NCBI GenBank assembly: GCA_050329575.1
Contig: JBHJOP010000013.1
Location: forward strand, 1-17,310
Origin: JAUXFS01 sp050329575
GTDB taxonomy: Bacteria > Pseudomonadota > Alphaproteobacteria > Rhodospirillales > Defluviicoccaceae
Length of the DNA stretch: 17,310 bases
Direction of reading: 5' to 3'
Position numbers and translations under genes: made by a program. This document shows, piece by piece, positions 7,036-13,942 of this stretch (positions within the stretch are counted from its first letter, which is position 1; each line of letters begins with the position of its first letter). A model generated the notes under the pieces. The model saw nothing but the letters and a program-made list of their open reading frames with translations. It did not search any database and was not told the origin of the DNA.

Positions 7036-7112
7036 GCGCCCGTAGCTCAGCTGGATAGAGCGGTGGACTTCTAATCCACAGGTCGCAGGTTCGAGTCCTG
7101 CCGGGCGCGCCA
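7036..7112 (+). tRNA. tRNA-Arg (anticodon TCT)
   Basis: The 77-base cloverleaf is complete. The acceptor arms GCGCCCG (7036-7042) and CGGGCGC (7102-7108) pair perfectly, followed by discriminator G and an encoded CCA (7110-7112). The anticodon stem GTGGA/TCCAC (7063-7067 and 7075-7079) encloses a seven-base loop with anticodon TCT at 7070-7072, decoding AGA. The D arm contains AGCTCAGCTGGATAGAGC and the T arm GCAGGTTCGAGTCCTGC. AGA should be rare in a genome this GC-rich. tRNA genes are common integration sites, but no integrase or duplicated 3' end is visible nearby. Confidence 0.98.
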
Positions 7113-7204
7113 CCCCGAAAGCCGCCACGTCCGGCGCCGCCCCGCCGCCAAGGTGTCGGCAGGGGCGTCGGCGGCAGCGAAGATCGCAGATTGGAGGAAA
7201 CGAA

Positions 7205-8371
7205 GTGATCGGCAGAACACACCATCGACTCCCGGCCTTCCTGGTGCTGGCCCTCACCCTCGTCGCGGCTGCGGGACCGGTCGTCGCGCAGCAGGAACCG
7301 GCGCGAGCGCAGGACAGCCTGCGCGCCCAGGACCTGTTGCGCCAGCAGGTCAATCAGGGCACGGTCGGGATCATCTCCGGCGGCGTCAACGGCACCTACA
7401 TCCGCATCGCCAGCGACCTCTCGGCCGTTCTCGATCGCGGCAACGAACTGCGGGTGCTGCCGATCATCGGCAAGGGCTCGGTGCAGAACATCACCGATAT
7501 CCTGTATCTGCGGGGGATCGACATCGGCATCGTCCAGTCCGACGTCCTCACCTTCATCAAGAACCGGCGCATCCATCCGACGATCGAACAGCGGATCCGC
7601 TACATCACCAAGCTGTACAACGAGGAATTCCACCTGCTGGTCGGACCCGGCATCGACACCATCGAGGACCTCGCCGGCAAGCAGGTCAATTTCGACACCG
7701 CCGGCAGCGGCACCTTCATGACCGCGACGACCGTGTTCGAAGGCCTCGGCATCTCCGTCGAGCCCGTCTCCTACGACCAGGCGCTGGCCCTGGAGAAGGT
7801 GAAATCGGGCGAAATCGCCGGGATGGTCTATGTCGCCGGCAAGCCGACCGGGCTGTTCCGTGCCCTCGCGGCCGGCGATGGCGTGCGGCTGATGCCGGTG
7901 CCGCCGTCGGCGGACCTGCTCGAGACCTATCTGCCGTCGTTCTTCACCCACGAGGACTATCCGCAGCTGATCCCGGAGGGCGAACAGGTCGACACCCTGG
8001 CGGTGGGGGCGGTGATGGCGGTCTACAACTGGGGCGCCCAGAGCGAGCGCTACAAGAAGGTGGCGGCGTTCGTCGATGCGCTGTTCAACAATTTCGATCG
8101 GTTCCTGCAGGACCCGCGCCATCCGAAATGGCGGGAGGTCAATCTCGCCGCCGTCGTTCCCGGCTGGACGCGCTTCGCGCCGGCGGAGGAATGGCTGGCG
8201 ACCCGGGCGACGGTCACCGGGCCGGGCTACGACCTGGAACAGCGACAGCTGTTCGAGACCTTCCTCCGGTTCATGAAGGAGAGGGGCCAGCTCGCCGGCG
8301 GCAGCGGTGACGCGGAACGGGCGCGCCTGTACCGGCAGTTCCTGCAATGGCAGGACAGCCAGCGGCGGTGA
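7205..8371 (+). CDS. TAXI-family TRAP transporter substrate-binding protein
   Basis: The 388-residue protein begins with a signal peptide (hydrophobic stretch to about residue 28, likely cut after VVA). It continues with the TAXI hallmark GTVGIISGGVNGTYIRIASDLSAVL, then GSVQNITDILYLRGIDIGIVQSDVL and ITKLYNEEFHLLVGPGIDTIEDLAGKQVNFDTAGSGT. These are typical of TRAP-associated extracytoplasmic immunogenic proteins (COG2358), periplasmic receptors for dicarboxylate-like or other organic ligands. No TRAP membrane subunit is adjacent, so its partner must be elsewhere or it acts as a sensor protein; the ligand cannot be inferred. The GTG start at 7205 is supported by GGAGG at 7193-7197, seven bases upstream. 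The C-terminal tail (residues from about 330) extends beyond the core fold and is charged. It is convergent with the large ATPase gene. Confidence 0.88.
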   Translation: MIGRTHHRLPAFLVLALTLVAAAGPVVAQQEPARAQDSLRAQDLLRQQVNQGTVGIISGGVNGTYIRIASDLSAVLDRGNELRVLPIIGKGSVQNITDILYLRGIDIGIVQSDVLTFIKNRRIHPTIEQRIRYITKLYNEEFHLLVGPGIDTIEDLAGKQVNFDTAGSGTFMTATTVFEGLGISVEPVSYDQALALEKVKSGEIAGMVYVAGKPTGLFRALAAGDGVRLMPVPPSADLLETYLPSFFTHEDYPQLIPEGEQVDTLAVGAVMAVYNWGAQSERYKKVAAFVDALFNNFDRFLQDPRHPKWREVNLAAVVPGWTRFAPAEEWLATRATVTGPGYDLEQRQLFETFLRFMKERGQLAGGSGDAERARLYRQFLQWQDSQRR

Positions 8372-8425
8372 CGGCGCCGGAAGAGTCTCGATCCCGGCGG
8401 GCCACCGGGTCGCGACATGGAATGC

Positions 8426-8443
8426 GCGGCGGCGCGCCGCCGC
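8426..8443. terminator. Perfect 18-bp palindrome between convergent genes
   Basis: GCGGCGGCGCGCCGCCGC is self-complementary and can form a 7-bp hairpin with a CGCG loop in RNA from either strand. It lies between the stops of the TAXI gene (8371) and the ATPase gene (8451). No T-tract follows, so termination is inferred from position only. Confidence 0.45.
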
Positions 8444-8450
8444 TCCCGTC

Positions 8451-10757
8451 TCAGCGGCGCACCGCGTCGAGAAGCCGCGTCGCCTCGGGATCGCCCCGCG
8501 CCTCTTCGCGCTCGAGATGGGAGACCAGATCGCGGAGCTGGATCCGCGCCCCGAGATGGCCCATGTCCATCGCCAGCCGGTACCACTCGATCGCCGTCGC
8601 CGGATTGGCCGGCACGCCGACCACCCCCGCTCGGCGCAGGAACACCGGATCGAAGGTGGATCCCATGGCGGTCGCCCCCGCGCCGCTGCCGCGCGAGACC
8701 GCCAGCCGGTAGAACAGCCGCGCCGAGGCGACGTCGCCGAGGGCGAGGAATTCGTCGCCGCGGGCGACCATGCGATCGACATCGGGGTCCGCCGCCTCCG
8801 CCGTCAGCACGCTCGGCAACGGCGATTCCGCGTCGGGCGATGGGGGCGCCTCTTCGGCGCCGGCGGCGGTATCGATGGCGATGACGACGGCCTCGCCGAC
8901 ACCCTCGGCGCCGGTGGGTGCGGGCGTCGGTTCGTCGGCGGCAACGAACGCCTCCGGGGATCCGGCAGCGGCAACGAACGCCTCCCGGTCCGCCCGCGTG
9001 GCGATGGCCTCGGCCGCGACCAGCGCCACCGAAACGTCCCGGGCCTGCGGGACGGCGTCCGCCGCGCCCTCCACGGGATCGGCACCGGGGCCCGGTGCCG
9101 CCGCATCCGCTGCGGCGGGCGGGTCCCGGTCCGGCGGCGCGGCGCCGCCGCCGAGGCCCGTCTCTGGTCCGCCCGTCTCTGGTCTGCCGGTCTCGGGCTC
9201 GTCGGCCTCGGGTTCGTCGGCCTCGGGTTCGTCGGCCGGCGGGCGCACCGCGAAGGCGGTGGGCGGGTCGGCGATCGCCGCCGGGGCATCGGTGGCGGGT
9301 CGTGGTTGCCGCGCCATCGGGCCACCGACGTCGTCCACTCCGACCGCCACTGCCGCCCGCATCGCGACCGCCGGGTCCGTCTCGGCCGGCGGGTCGTCGG
9401 ACGGGCGTCGATCGGGGAGCGCTGCGCCGACGGCCGGAGCGCCGATGGCCGGAGGGCTGGCGGCCGGAGCGCGGGTGGCCGCGACGCCCTCGGCGGCCGG
9501 GGCGGTCCGGCCGACGACGGTCGGCGGCGTCGTGTCGTCGTCCAGTCCCAGCGCCAGGAGGATCCGGTCCCGGTAGGTCTCGACCGGCTCGATGCGGCCG
9601 GCGTGCAGCAGGTAGACGCCGACCGCGCCCGCGACCAGGATCAGCGTCAGGCCGACCCAGACCACTCTCAACAGCATACCGAGCGGGTCGGCCGTTCGGC
9701 CGCGGCTTCGCTCCTCCCGCCCGTAGTCCTCGAGCGGCAGGGGCTTGGTGGTCCTCGCCAACGCGGCGATCTGGTTCAGCTTGTCCGCGACCGCCGGGGC
9801 GGTGCCGGGAAAATCGAACTTCACCTCGCTGTCCGCCGGCGCCGGGGGGGGCGGCGCGGCGACGGCGGGCGGCAGCGGGGCGGCGGTGGGCAGCGGGCTC
9901 TCGGCGCGACCTTGGTCGGCTTCCTCTCGCGGCGCGCACGACCCGCCGGCGGCCACCCGATCGACGGCATCCGGGGCGACGATCGCGCTCACCTCGCGCT
10001 CGGCGATGACCAGCGCCGACCGGCAGATGCGGTTGATCGACAAGGGATTGCCGTTGGCGCGGCGGGCGATCCGGGCGATGGCCTCGCGGCTGAACAACGG
10101 CGGTCCGTCGCGACCGGCCGCGCGAATCCGGTGCAGGATCAAGGGCTCGATGTCGCGATCTTGGAATCGCTGCAGCCGCAACACCAGATCCGCGTGTCTC
10201 TGCACCTCCTCGACGACGGGACGGGCGGCGCCGTGCGGTGGGTTGAAACAGCCGCCGAGGATGATGGACAGGTGTCCGCGGTGGTCTTTCGGGCGCGCCG
10301 AAAACGCCGTCAGTTGTTCCAGCACGTCGTCGGACAGATACTCGGCATCGTCGAGGATGAGCATCGCCGGCTCGGTGCCGGTGCCGACTCCCGCCACGAG
10401 ATCGAGAAGCCCGTCGGTGCCGTCGATGGCGGCCGCCCCGCCGGTCGCCGGTCCGGGCCGCCCGCGGCACGCCGCGACGACGGCCGCCAGCGACGAGGCG
10501 GTCTCGCAGGAGAGCACACCGTCCGGATAGAGCGAGAGGACGCCGCACCGGGTTCGCAGTTCGGCCGCCAGATGGCGCAGCAGAATGGTCTTGCCGATCC
10601 CGGCCTCGCCGGTCAGCACCACCAGTCCGCGACCGTCGACGACGCTCGACATCAGGTGGGCGTGGACGTACTGCCGGGCGGCATCGAGGTAGAAGAATCG
10701 CGGCTCGGGATCGATCCCGAACGGTTCCTGGTCGAAGCCGAAGGAACTGGTGATCAT
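8451..10757 (-). CDS. ExeA/GspA-like AAA+ ATPase fused to a membrane helix and Sel1/TPR-like C-terminus
   Basis: The 768-residue protein has several parts. Residues 1-265 are an AAA+ domain of the ExeA/GspA kind, with FGFDQEPFGIDPEPRFFYLD, Walker A GEAGIGKT (50-57), Walker B AMLILDDAEYL (131-141) and the helical lid ARIARRANGNPLSINRICRSALVIA. A proline-rich stretch follows (about 287-310), then one membrane helix (about 361-384) that should leave the C-terminal half in the periplasm. Residues about 405-655 are alanine/proline/acid-rich low complexity with ADEPE and PETG repeats (508-534). Residues 660-768 look like a Sel1/TPR pair (ARLFYRLAVSRG and NPATAIEWYRLAMDMGHLGA). In ExeA the periplasmic end binds peptidoglycan and helps assemble the secretin; here a Sel1-like end may replace that. 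No secretion gene is nearby. The start at 10757 fits the family but has no clear ribosome binding site. Confidence 0.75.
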   Translation of the reverse strand: MITSSFGFDQEPFGIDPEPRFFYLDAARQYVHAHLMSSVVDGRGLVVLTGEAGIGKTILLRHLAAELRTRCGVLSLYPDGVLSCETASSLAAVVAACRGRPGPATGGAAAIDGTDGLLDLVAGVGTGTEPAMLILDDAEYLSDDVLEQLTAFSARPKDHRGHLSIILGGCFNPPHGAARPVVEEVQRHADLVLRLQRFQDRDIEPLILHRIRAAGRDGPPLFSREAIARIARRANGNPLSINRICRSALVIAEREVSAIVAPDAVDRVAAGGSCAPREEADQGRAESPLPTAAPLPPAVAAPPPPAPADSEVKFDFPGTAPAVADKLNQIAALARTTKPLPLEDYGREERSRGRTADPLGMLLRVVWVGLTLILVAGAVGVYLLHAGRIEPVETYRDRILLALGLDDDTTPPTVVGRTAPAAEGVAATRAPAASPPAIGAPAVGAALPDRRPSDDPPAETDPAVAMRAAVAVGVDDVGGPMARQPRPATDAPAAIADPPTAFAVRPPADEPEADEPEADEPETGRPETGGPETGLGGGAAPPDRDPPAAADAAAPGPGADPVEGAADAVPQARDVSVALVAAEAIATRADREAFVAAAGSPEAFVAADEPTPAPTGAEGVGEAVVIAIDTAAGAEEAPPSPDAESPLPSVLTAEAADPDVDRMVARGDEFLALGDVASARLFYRLAVSRGSGAGATAMGSTFDPVFLRRAGVVGVPANPATAIEWYRLAMDMGHLGARIQLRDLVSHLEREEARGDPEATRLLDAVRR
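9156..9236 (-). repeat. In-frame tandem repeats encoding ADEPE/PETG units
   Basis: Within the ATPase gene a 15-base unit (about GCCTCGGGTTCGTCG on the plus strand) recurs and encodes ADEPE three times, grading into PETGR/PETGG/PETG repeats (residues 508-534). Nearby EAFVAA is also duplicated (593-598 and 602-607). Such runs suggest slippage-driven variation in a periplasmic linker. Confidence 0.75.
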
Positions 10758-11123
10758 CGACGGGAGTCCGTGCTTCGGTTGTCCACGCTCGTTCGAGGGG
10801 TCATCGCGGCATCTTCAAAAAATCATCACGTCCGATCGTCGAGCCTTCGACTATCGTTCGGCAGCGGTTCGAAGGAACCAACGACGCCGCTCGGGAGCAG
10901 ACGCCGACCGGCAAGCCTGCGGTCGCGCCCCATTCGGGGCCCTCGTCCGTCCGCGCCGCCACGGGCAGATTAGCGCAATTGACCGGCCGCCGATAGACCC
11001 GCCGGTCGCGGGGGAGCCCGCCGTTCCGATTCCCGGGCGCGGACGGTCGCCATCCCCTCGCCACGCCTTGGCGTCCGCGCTGGCGCCCGGCTATTTCGAT
11101 ACGGTTTTTCGGACAAAAATGGT

Positions 11124-11143
11124 AAAATAAGCCAAGTTATTTT
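11124..11143. promoter_or_regulatory. AT-rich inverted repeat next to a promoter
   Basis: AAAATAA (11124-11130) and TTATTTT (11137-11143) are perfect inverted repeats separated by GCCAAG. The repeat ends five bases before the -35 element at 11148. It may be an operator or an UP-like AT-rich element for the small gene downstream. Confidence 0.4.
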
Positions 11144-11147
11144 TATC

Positions 11148-11176
11148 TTGAGGCATGAGCTGAGATTATGTATGAT
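11148..11176 (+). promoter_or_regulatory. Sigma70-type promoter of the orphan gene
   Basis: TTGAGG (11148-11153) and TATGAT (11171-11176) are separated by exactly 17 bases, matching the -35/-10 consensus at four and five of six positions. Transcription would start near 11183, giving a leader of about 62 bases before the ATG at 11245. Confidence 0.6.
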
Positions 11177-11244
11177 AAAGATTGGAGTATTGATTTTCGA
11201 CACATGCGTTTAAGGCCGTCACCTGCCGGACGAGGAGCTGGGTG

Positions 11245-11562
11245 ATGTTTGACGAATACGTGACGATCGCCTCTGACTCTGGCGGAACACTCAAGGCTTC
11301 GTCGAATGCGGCGCTGTTTCTTGCCAAGAAGGTAACGGCGGCTCAACGCGAGGTCGTTCAGCAGCTGCGAACCGAGGCGGCCGAGCACCTGCGCGCCGAT
11401 ACGTCGCGGCGGGATGCCGAGAACGGCTCGATCGGCGCCAAGCGGGACTCCGCCGGCCAACACACCGCCGACCGACCCCCGGCCGACGGCCCCGATACCC
11501 TCAGCGGCAGCGGCGGTGACACGCCCCCCGGCGACGGCCCGCGTCTCGACCTGACCGTTTGA
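11245..11562 (+). CDS. Small orphan protein of unknown function
   Basis: The 105-residue product begins MFDEYVTIASDSGGTLKASSN. The first half (to about residue 50) can form helices, AALFLAKKVTAAQREVVQQLRTEAAEHLRA, with an amphipathic pattern. The second half is hydrophilic, rich in Gly, Pro, Asp and Ser, and probably disordered. No signal peptide, membrane segment, cysteine or known motif is visible, and I do not recognise the family. I prefer the ATG at 11245 over the GTG at 11242 because GAGGAG (11232-11237) is then seven bases away. A well-formed sigma70-like promoter in an unusually AT-rich leader supports real expression. The first 30 or so codons use A/T more than the neighbouring genes do, while the end returns to extreme GC. 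Because it has its own promoter it need not be linked to comEC, 151 bases downstream. Confidence 0.6.
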   Translation: MFDEYVTIASDSGGTLKASSNAALFLAKKVTAAQREVVQQLRTEAAEHLRADTSRRDAENGSIGAKRDSAGQHTADRPPADGPDTLSGSGGDTPPGDGPRLDLTV

Positions 11563-11581
11563 CGCCACCGCCCTGACGGGC

Positions 11582-11613
11582 CGGGCCGCGAGCCCGAAAC
11601 GCCCCGTTTGGGG
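11582..11613 (+). terminator. Possible weak terminator after the orphan gene
   Basis: Two small hairpins follow the stop at 11562: CGGGC/GCCCG (11582-11596, loop CGCGA) and CCCC-GTTT-GGGG (11602-11613), the latter followed by AATATT. Both stems are short and there is no T-run, so termination is tentative. Confidence 0.3.
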
Positions 11614-11625
11614 AATATTGCCGTG

Positions 11626-11639
11626 ACGGCGATCGCCGT
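11626..11639. repeat. Palindrome ACGGCGATCGCCGT
   Basis: Perfect 14-bp palindrome with the same GCGATCGC core as the copies at 1653 and 1964, located 75 bases upstream of comEC. Confidence 0.8.
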
Positions 11640-11713
11640 TTCCGATACATAGCCCGAATCCGGCCACACGCGGCCGCGGGTTGGTCGGAGTCGCGCCGGG
11701 GAGGACGCTCGCG

Positions 11714-13876
11714 ATGTCCACGGGACGTCTTGCGATCGGCCTGGCGAGACGGAGCGCGGCGTCGACGGTGCGTCGGGCGGCTCGCTCCGCCGCCGGCTGC
11801 CTGGTCGCCGATCGGGACCGATGGGTGCTCTGGCTTCCGGTCGGCTGGGCGATCGGCGTCGGTGTCTACTTCGCCCTGCCGTTCGAGCCGCCATGGCCGC
11901 TCGGGCCGGCGGTGCTGGTGGTCTCGCTGGTCTGCGAACGGCTCGCCGCCGGCGCGACGCCGTCGCCACGCAGCCGGGTTCGGTTCGTCGCCCTGGCGAT
12001 CGGGCTTGTCGCAGCCGGCTACAGCGCGGCGCAACTGCGGACGGCGACGGTGGCGGCGCCGGCGCTCGCCGACCGCATCGGCCCGGCCGGCGTCAGCGGG
12101 CGGATCGTTGCCGTTGAGACGCTGCCGGACGGTGTCCGGGTGACGCTCGATCGGGCGGCGATCGGTGGCCTGGCACCGGAGTCGACGCCGCGGCGGTTGC
12201 GAATCAGGCTGCGGGGCGAGCCGCCGCCGCTGCAGCCCGGCAACCGGATCGCGGTGCGGGCGATCCTCAGCCCGCCGGCGGCCCCGGCCGCTCCCGGCGC
12301 CTTCGACTTCCAGCGCCAGTCGTTCTTCCAGTCGTTGGGCGCCGTCGGCTTCGCCGTCTCGCCGGTCGAGGTGGTGGCGATGGCGGCCGGCGACGAGGCC
12401 GGCGGCCCGTGGCTGGCGCTGGCCGAACTGCGGCTCGCGGTCGCCGACCGGGTACGGGAGCGGCTGCCGGGAGCGACGGGGGCGATCGCCGTCGCCCTCG
12501 TCACCGGCGAGCGGGCGGCGATCCCGCAGCCGGTGATGGCGGCGATCCGCGATTCCGGCCTGGCGCACCTGCTGGCCATCTCGGGTCTGCATATCGGCCT
12601 CGTCGCCGGGTTCCTGTTCGCCGGCGTGCGCGGGCTGCTCGCGCTGGTGCCGCCGCTGGCGCTGCGCTTTCCGATCAAGAAGTGGGCGGCGGTGGTGTCG
12701 ATCGCCGGGAGCGGGGGATACGTGCTGCTGGCCGGCGCCACGGTCCCGAGCCAGCGGGCGTTCCTGATGGTCGCGCTGGTGCTCGCGGCGGTCCTGGTCG
12801 ATCGGCGGGCGATCTCCATGCGGCCGGTCGCCTGGGCGGCGCTGGTCATCCTGGCCTTGCGCCCCGAAAGCCTGCTCGGCGCCAGTTTCCAGTTGTCGTT
12901 CGCGGCGGTCATCGCCCTGGTCGCGACCTACGAGATGGTCCGCCGCCTGCGCCCGCGGCGCCTGGAGCCGCCGACCGCGTGGCGGCGCCTCGCCCTCTAC
13001 CTCGGCGGCGTCGCGCTGACGACACTGGTCGCCGGGCTGGCGACGGCCCCGTTCGCGGTCTTCCATTTCAACCGGTTCGCGGTGTTCGGGCTCGCCGCCA
13101 ACCTGCTCGCGGTGCCGGTGACGGCGCTGTGGATCATGCCGTGGGCTCTGGCGGCGGTGCTGCTGATGCCGTTCGGTCTTGCCGGCCTGGCGCTGACGCC
13201 GATGGGCTGGGGGATCGAGGTGGTCATCGGGGTGGCCGAGGCGGTCGCGGCGTGGCCGGCGGCGGTGGCGCTGGTGCCGGCGATGCCGACCTGGGGGATC
13301 GTCTGCGTCGCGCTCGGCGGATGCTGGTTCTGTCTGTGGACGCAGCGCTGGCGCGTGTTCGGGCTGGTCGGGGTGACCGCCGGCCTGGCCTCGCTCGCGA
13401 CCGTGCAGCAGCCGGACGTGCTCATCGACGGGCGCGGCAAGCTGCTCGGGGTCCGCGGCGCGGACGGGGCGCTGGCGGTCTCGTCGCTGCAGGCGGCTCC
13501 GTTCAGCCGCGAAGCGTGGTTGCGCGCCGACGCCCGGGACGCCGCGGCGGCGTGGCCGCGCAGCGGGTTCGACAAGGATGGCCGCCTCGCCTGCGATCCG
13601 CTGGGGTGCGTCCTGCGCACCGCCGGGCACGTGGTCGCCCTGGTTCGCACCCCCGAGGCGTTGGACGAGGATTGCCGGATCGCGGAGGTGGTGATCAGCA
13701 CCGTGCCGGTCCGCGGGCCCTGTCCGGCCGCCCACACCGTCGTCGATCGGTTCGACCTGTGGCGGGACGGCGCGCACGCGGTGTGGCTGCGGCCCGGAGC
13801 GGTGCGGGTGAGGAGCGTGAATGCGACCCGCGGACGGCGTCCATGGGTGATCGGACCACCGCCGCGCAGGGATTGA
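11714..13876 (+). CDS. comEC: ComEC/Rec2 DNA-uptake channel protein
   Basis: The 720-residue inner-membrane protein is expected to pass single-stranded DNA into the cytoplasm during transformation. The order is N-terminal membrane helices, a DUF4131/OB-like soluble segment (about residues 95-225, including GVSGRIVAVETLPDGVRVTLD), then the multi-helix competence domain. That domain carries the signature HLLAISGLHIGL (285-296) and SQRAFLMVALVLAAVLVDRRA. After the last helices only about 150 residues remain; they form a small soluble domain (DVLIDGRGKLLGVRGADGALAVSS) with no HxHxDH motif, so the metallo-beta-lactamase nuclease domain of Bacillus-type ComEC is absent. This is usual for alphaproteobacterial versions. 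I chose the ATG at 11714 because GAGGA (11701-11705) is eight bases upstream; an in-frame GTG at 11681 is less likely. It is convergent with lexA, 63 bases apart. Confidence 0.92.
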   Translation: MSTGRLAIGLARRSAASTVRRAARSAAGCLVADRDRWVLWLPVGWAIGVGVYFALPFEPPWPLGPAVLVVSLVCERLAAGATPSPRSRVRFVALAIGLVAAGYSAAQLRTATVAAPALADRIGPAGVSGRIVAVETLPDGVRVTLDRAAIGGLAPESTPRRLRIRLRGEPPPLQPGNRIAVRAILSPPAAPAAPGAFDFQRQSFFQSLGAVGFAVSPVEVVAMAAGDEAGGPWLALAELRLAVADRVRERLPGATGAIAVALVTGERAAIPQPVMAAIRDSGLAHLLAISGLHIGLVAGFLFAGVRGLLALVPPLALRFPIKKWAAVVSIAGSGGYVLLAGATVPSQRAFLMVALVLAAVLVDRRAISMRPVAWAALVILALRPESLLGASFQLSFAAVIALVATYEMVRRLRPRRLEPPTAWRRLALYLGGVALTTLVAGLATAPFAVFHFNRFAVFGLAANLLAVPVTALWIMPWALAAVLLMPFGLAGLALTPMGWGIEVVIGVAEAVAAWPAAVALVPAMPTWGIVCVALGGCWFCLWTQRWRVFGLVGVTAGLASLATVQQPDVLIDGRGKLLGVRGADGALAVSSLQAAPFSREAWLRADARDAAAAWPRSGFDKDGRLACDPLGCVLRTAGHVVALVRTPEALDEDCRIAEVVISTVPVRGPCPAAHTVVDRFDLWRDGAHAVWLRPGAVRVRSVNATRGRRPWVIGPPPRRD

Positions 13877-13942
13877 CGCCGGCGCCCGCCGCCCGGACCC
13901 TCATACGAGGCCCGGACCCTCCGGCGCCCGCCGTCGGCGTCA
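13874..13942. repeat. Nested direct and inverted repeats at the comEC/lexA convergent junction
   Basis: TGACGCCG (13874-13881) and CGGCGTCA (13935-13942) are inverted repeats whose ends are the two stop codons themselves. Inside lie two direct pairs: CCGGCGCCCGCCG at 13879-13891 and 13921-13933, and CCCGGACCCTC at 13892-13902 and 13911-13921, giving an A-B-spacer-B-A layout. CCTC-atac-GAGG at the centre (13899-13910) could be a hairpin loop. A bidirectional terminator function is possible. Confidence 0.75.

Larger units (their letters stand above)
10758..11244. other. Gene-free region with an AT-rich segment
   Basis: This 487-base gap separates the ATPase gene (minus) from a small plus-strand gene. 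The left part is ordinary GC-rich DNA in which I see no gene; short arginine-rich frames there look like chance. From about 11094 to 11215 the composition switches sharply to AT-rich, in contrast to everything around it. That segment holds the inverted repeat at 11124-11143 and the promoter at 11148-11176. Confidence 0.65.

Noticed and set aside
4991..7045. 684-residue plus-strand open frame opposite cls
   Set aside because: Antisense to a cardiolipin synthase with both HKD motifs; it also runs through the NDUFS4-like gene in a different frame.
7036..7204. tRNA-Arg as an integration site of a mobile element
   Set aside because: No integrase, no duplicated tRNA 3' end and no atypical genes follow; the encoded CCA end is intact.
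9156..9236. CRISPR-like array in the repeated segment
   Set aside because: The repeats are 15-base, in frame, without unique spacers, and lie within a coding sequence.
8307..10973. 888-residue plus-strand open frame opposite the ATPase gene
   Set aside because: The opposite strand encodes recognisable Walker motifs and a membrane helix; this frame has none and is compositionally biased.
10970..11203. 77-residue minus-strand frame in the AT-rich region (starts MSKINTPIFIIHNLSS)
   Set aside because: The less arginine-rich start merely reflects the AT-rich segment; no ribosome binding site, and the rest is arginine/proline-rich. It overlaps the better-supported plus-strand promoter.
11501..13777. 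758-residue minus-strand open frame opposite comEC
   Set aside because: ComEC is unmistakable on the plus strand; the minus frame is arginine/glutamine-rich shadow sequence.
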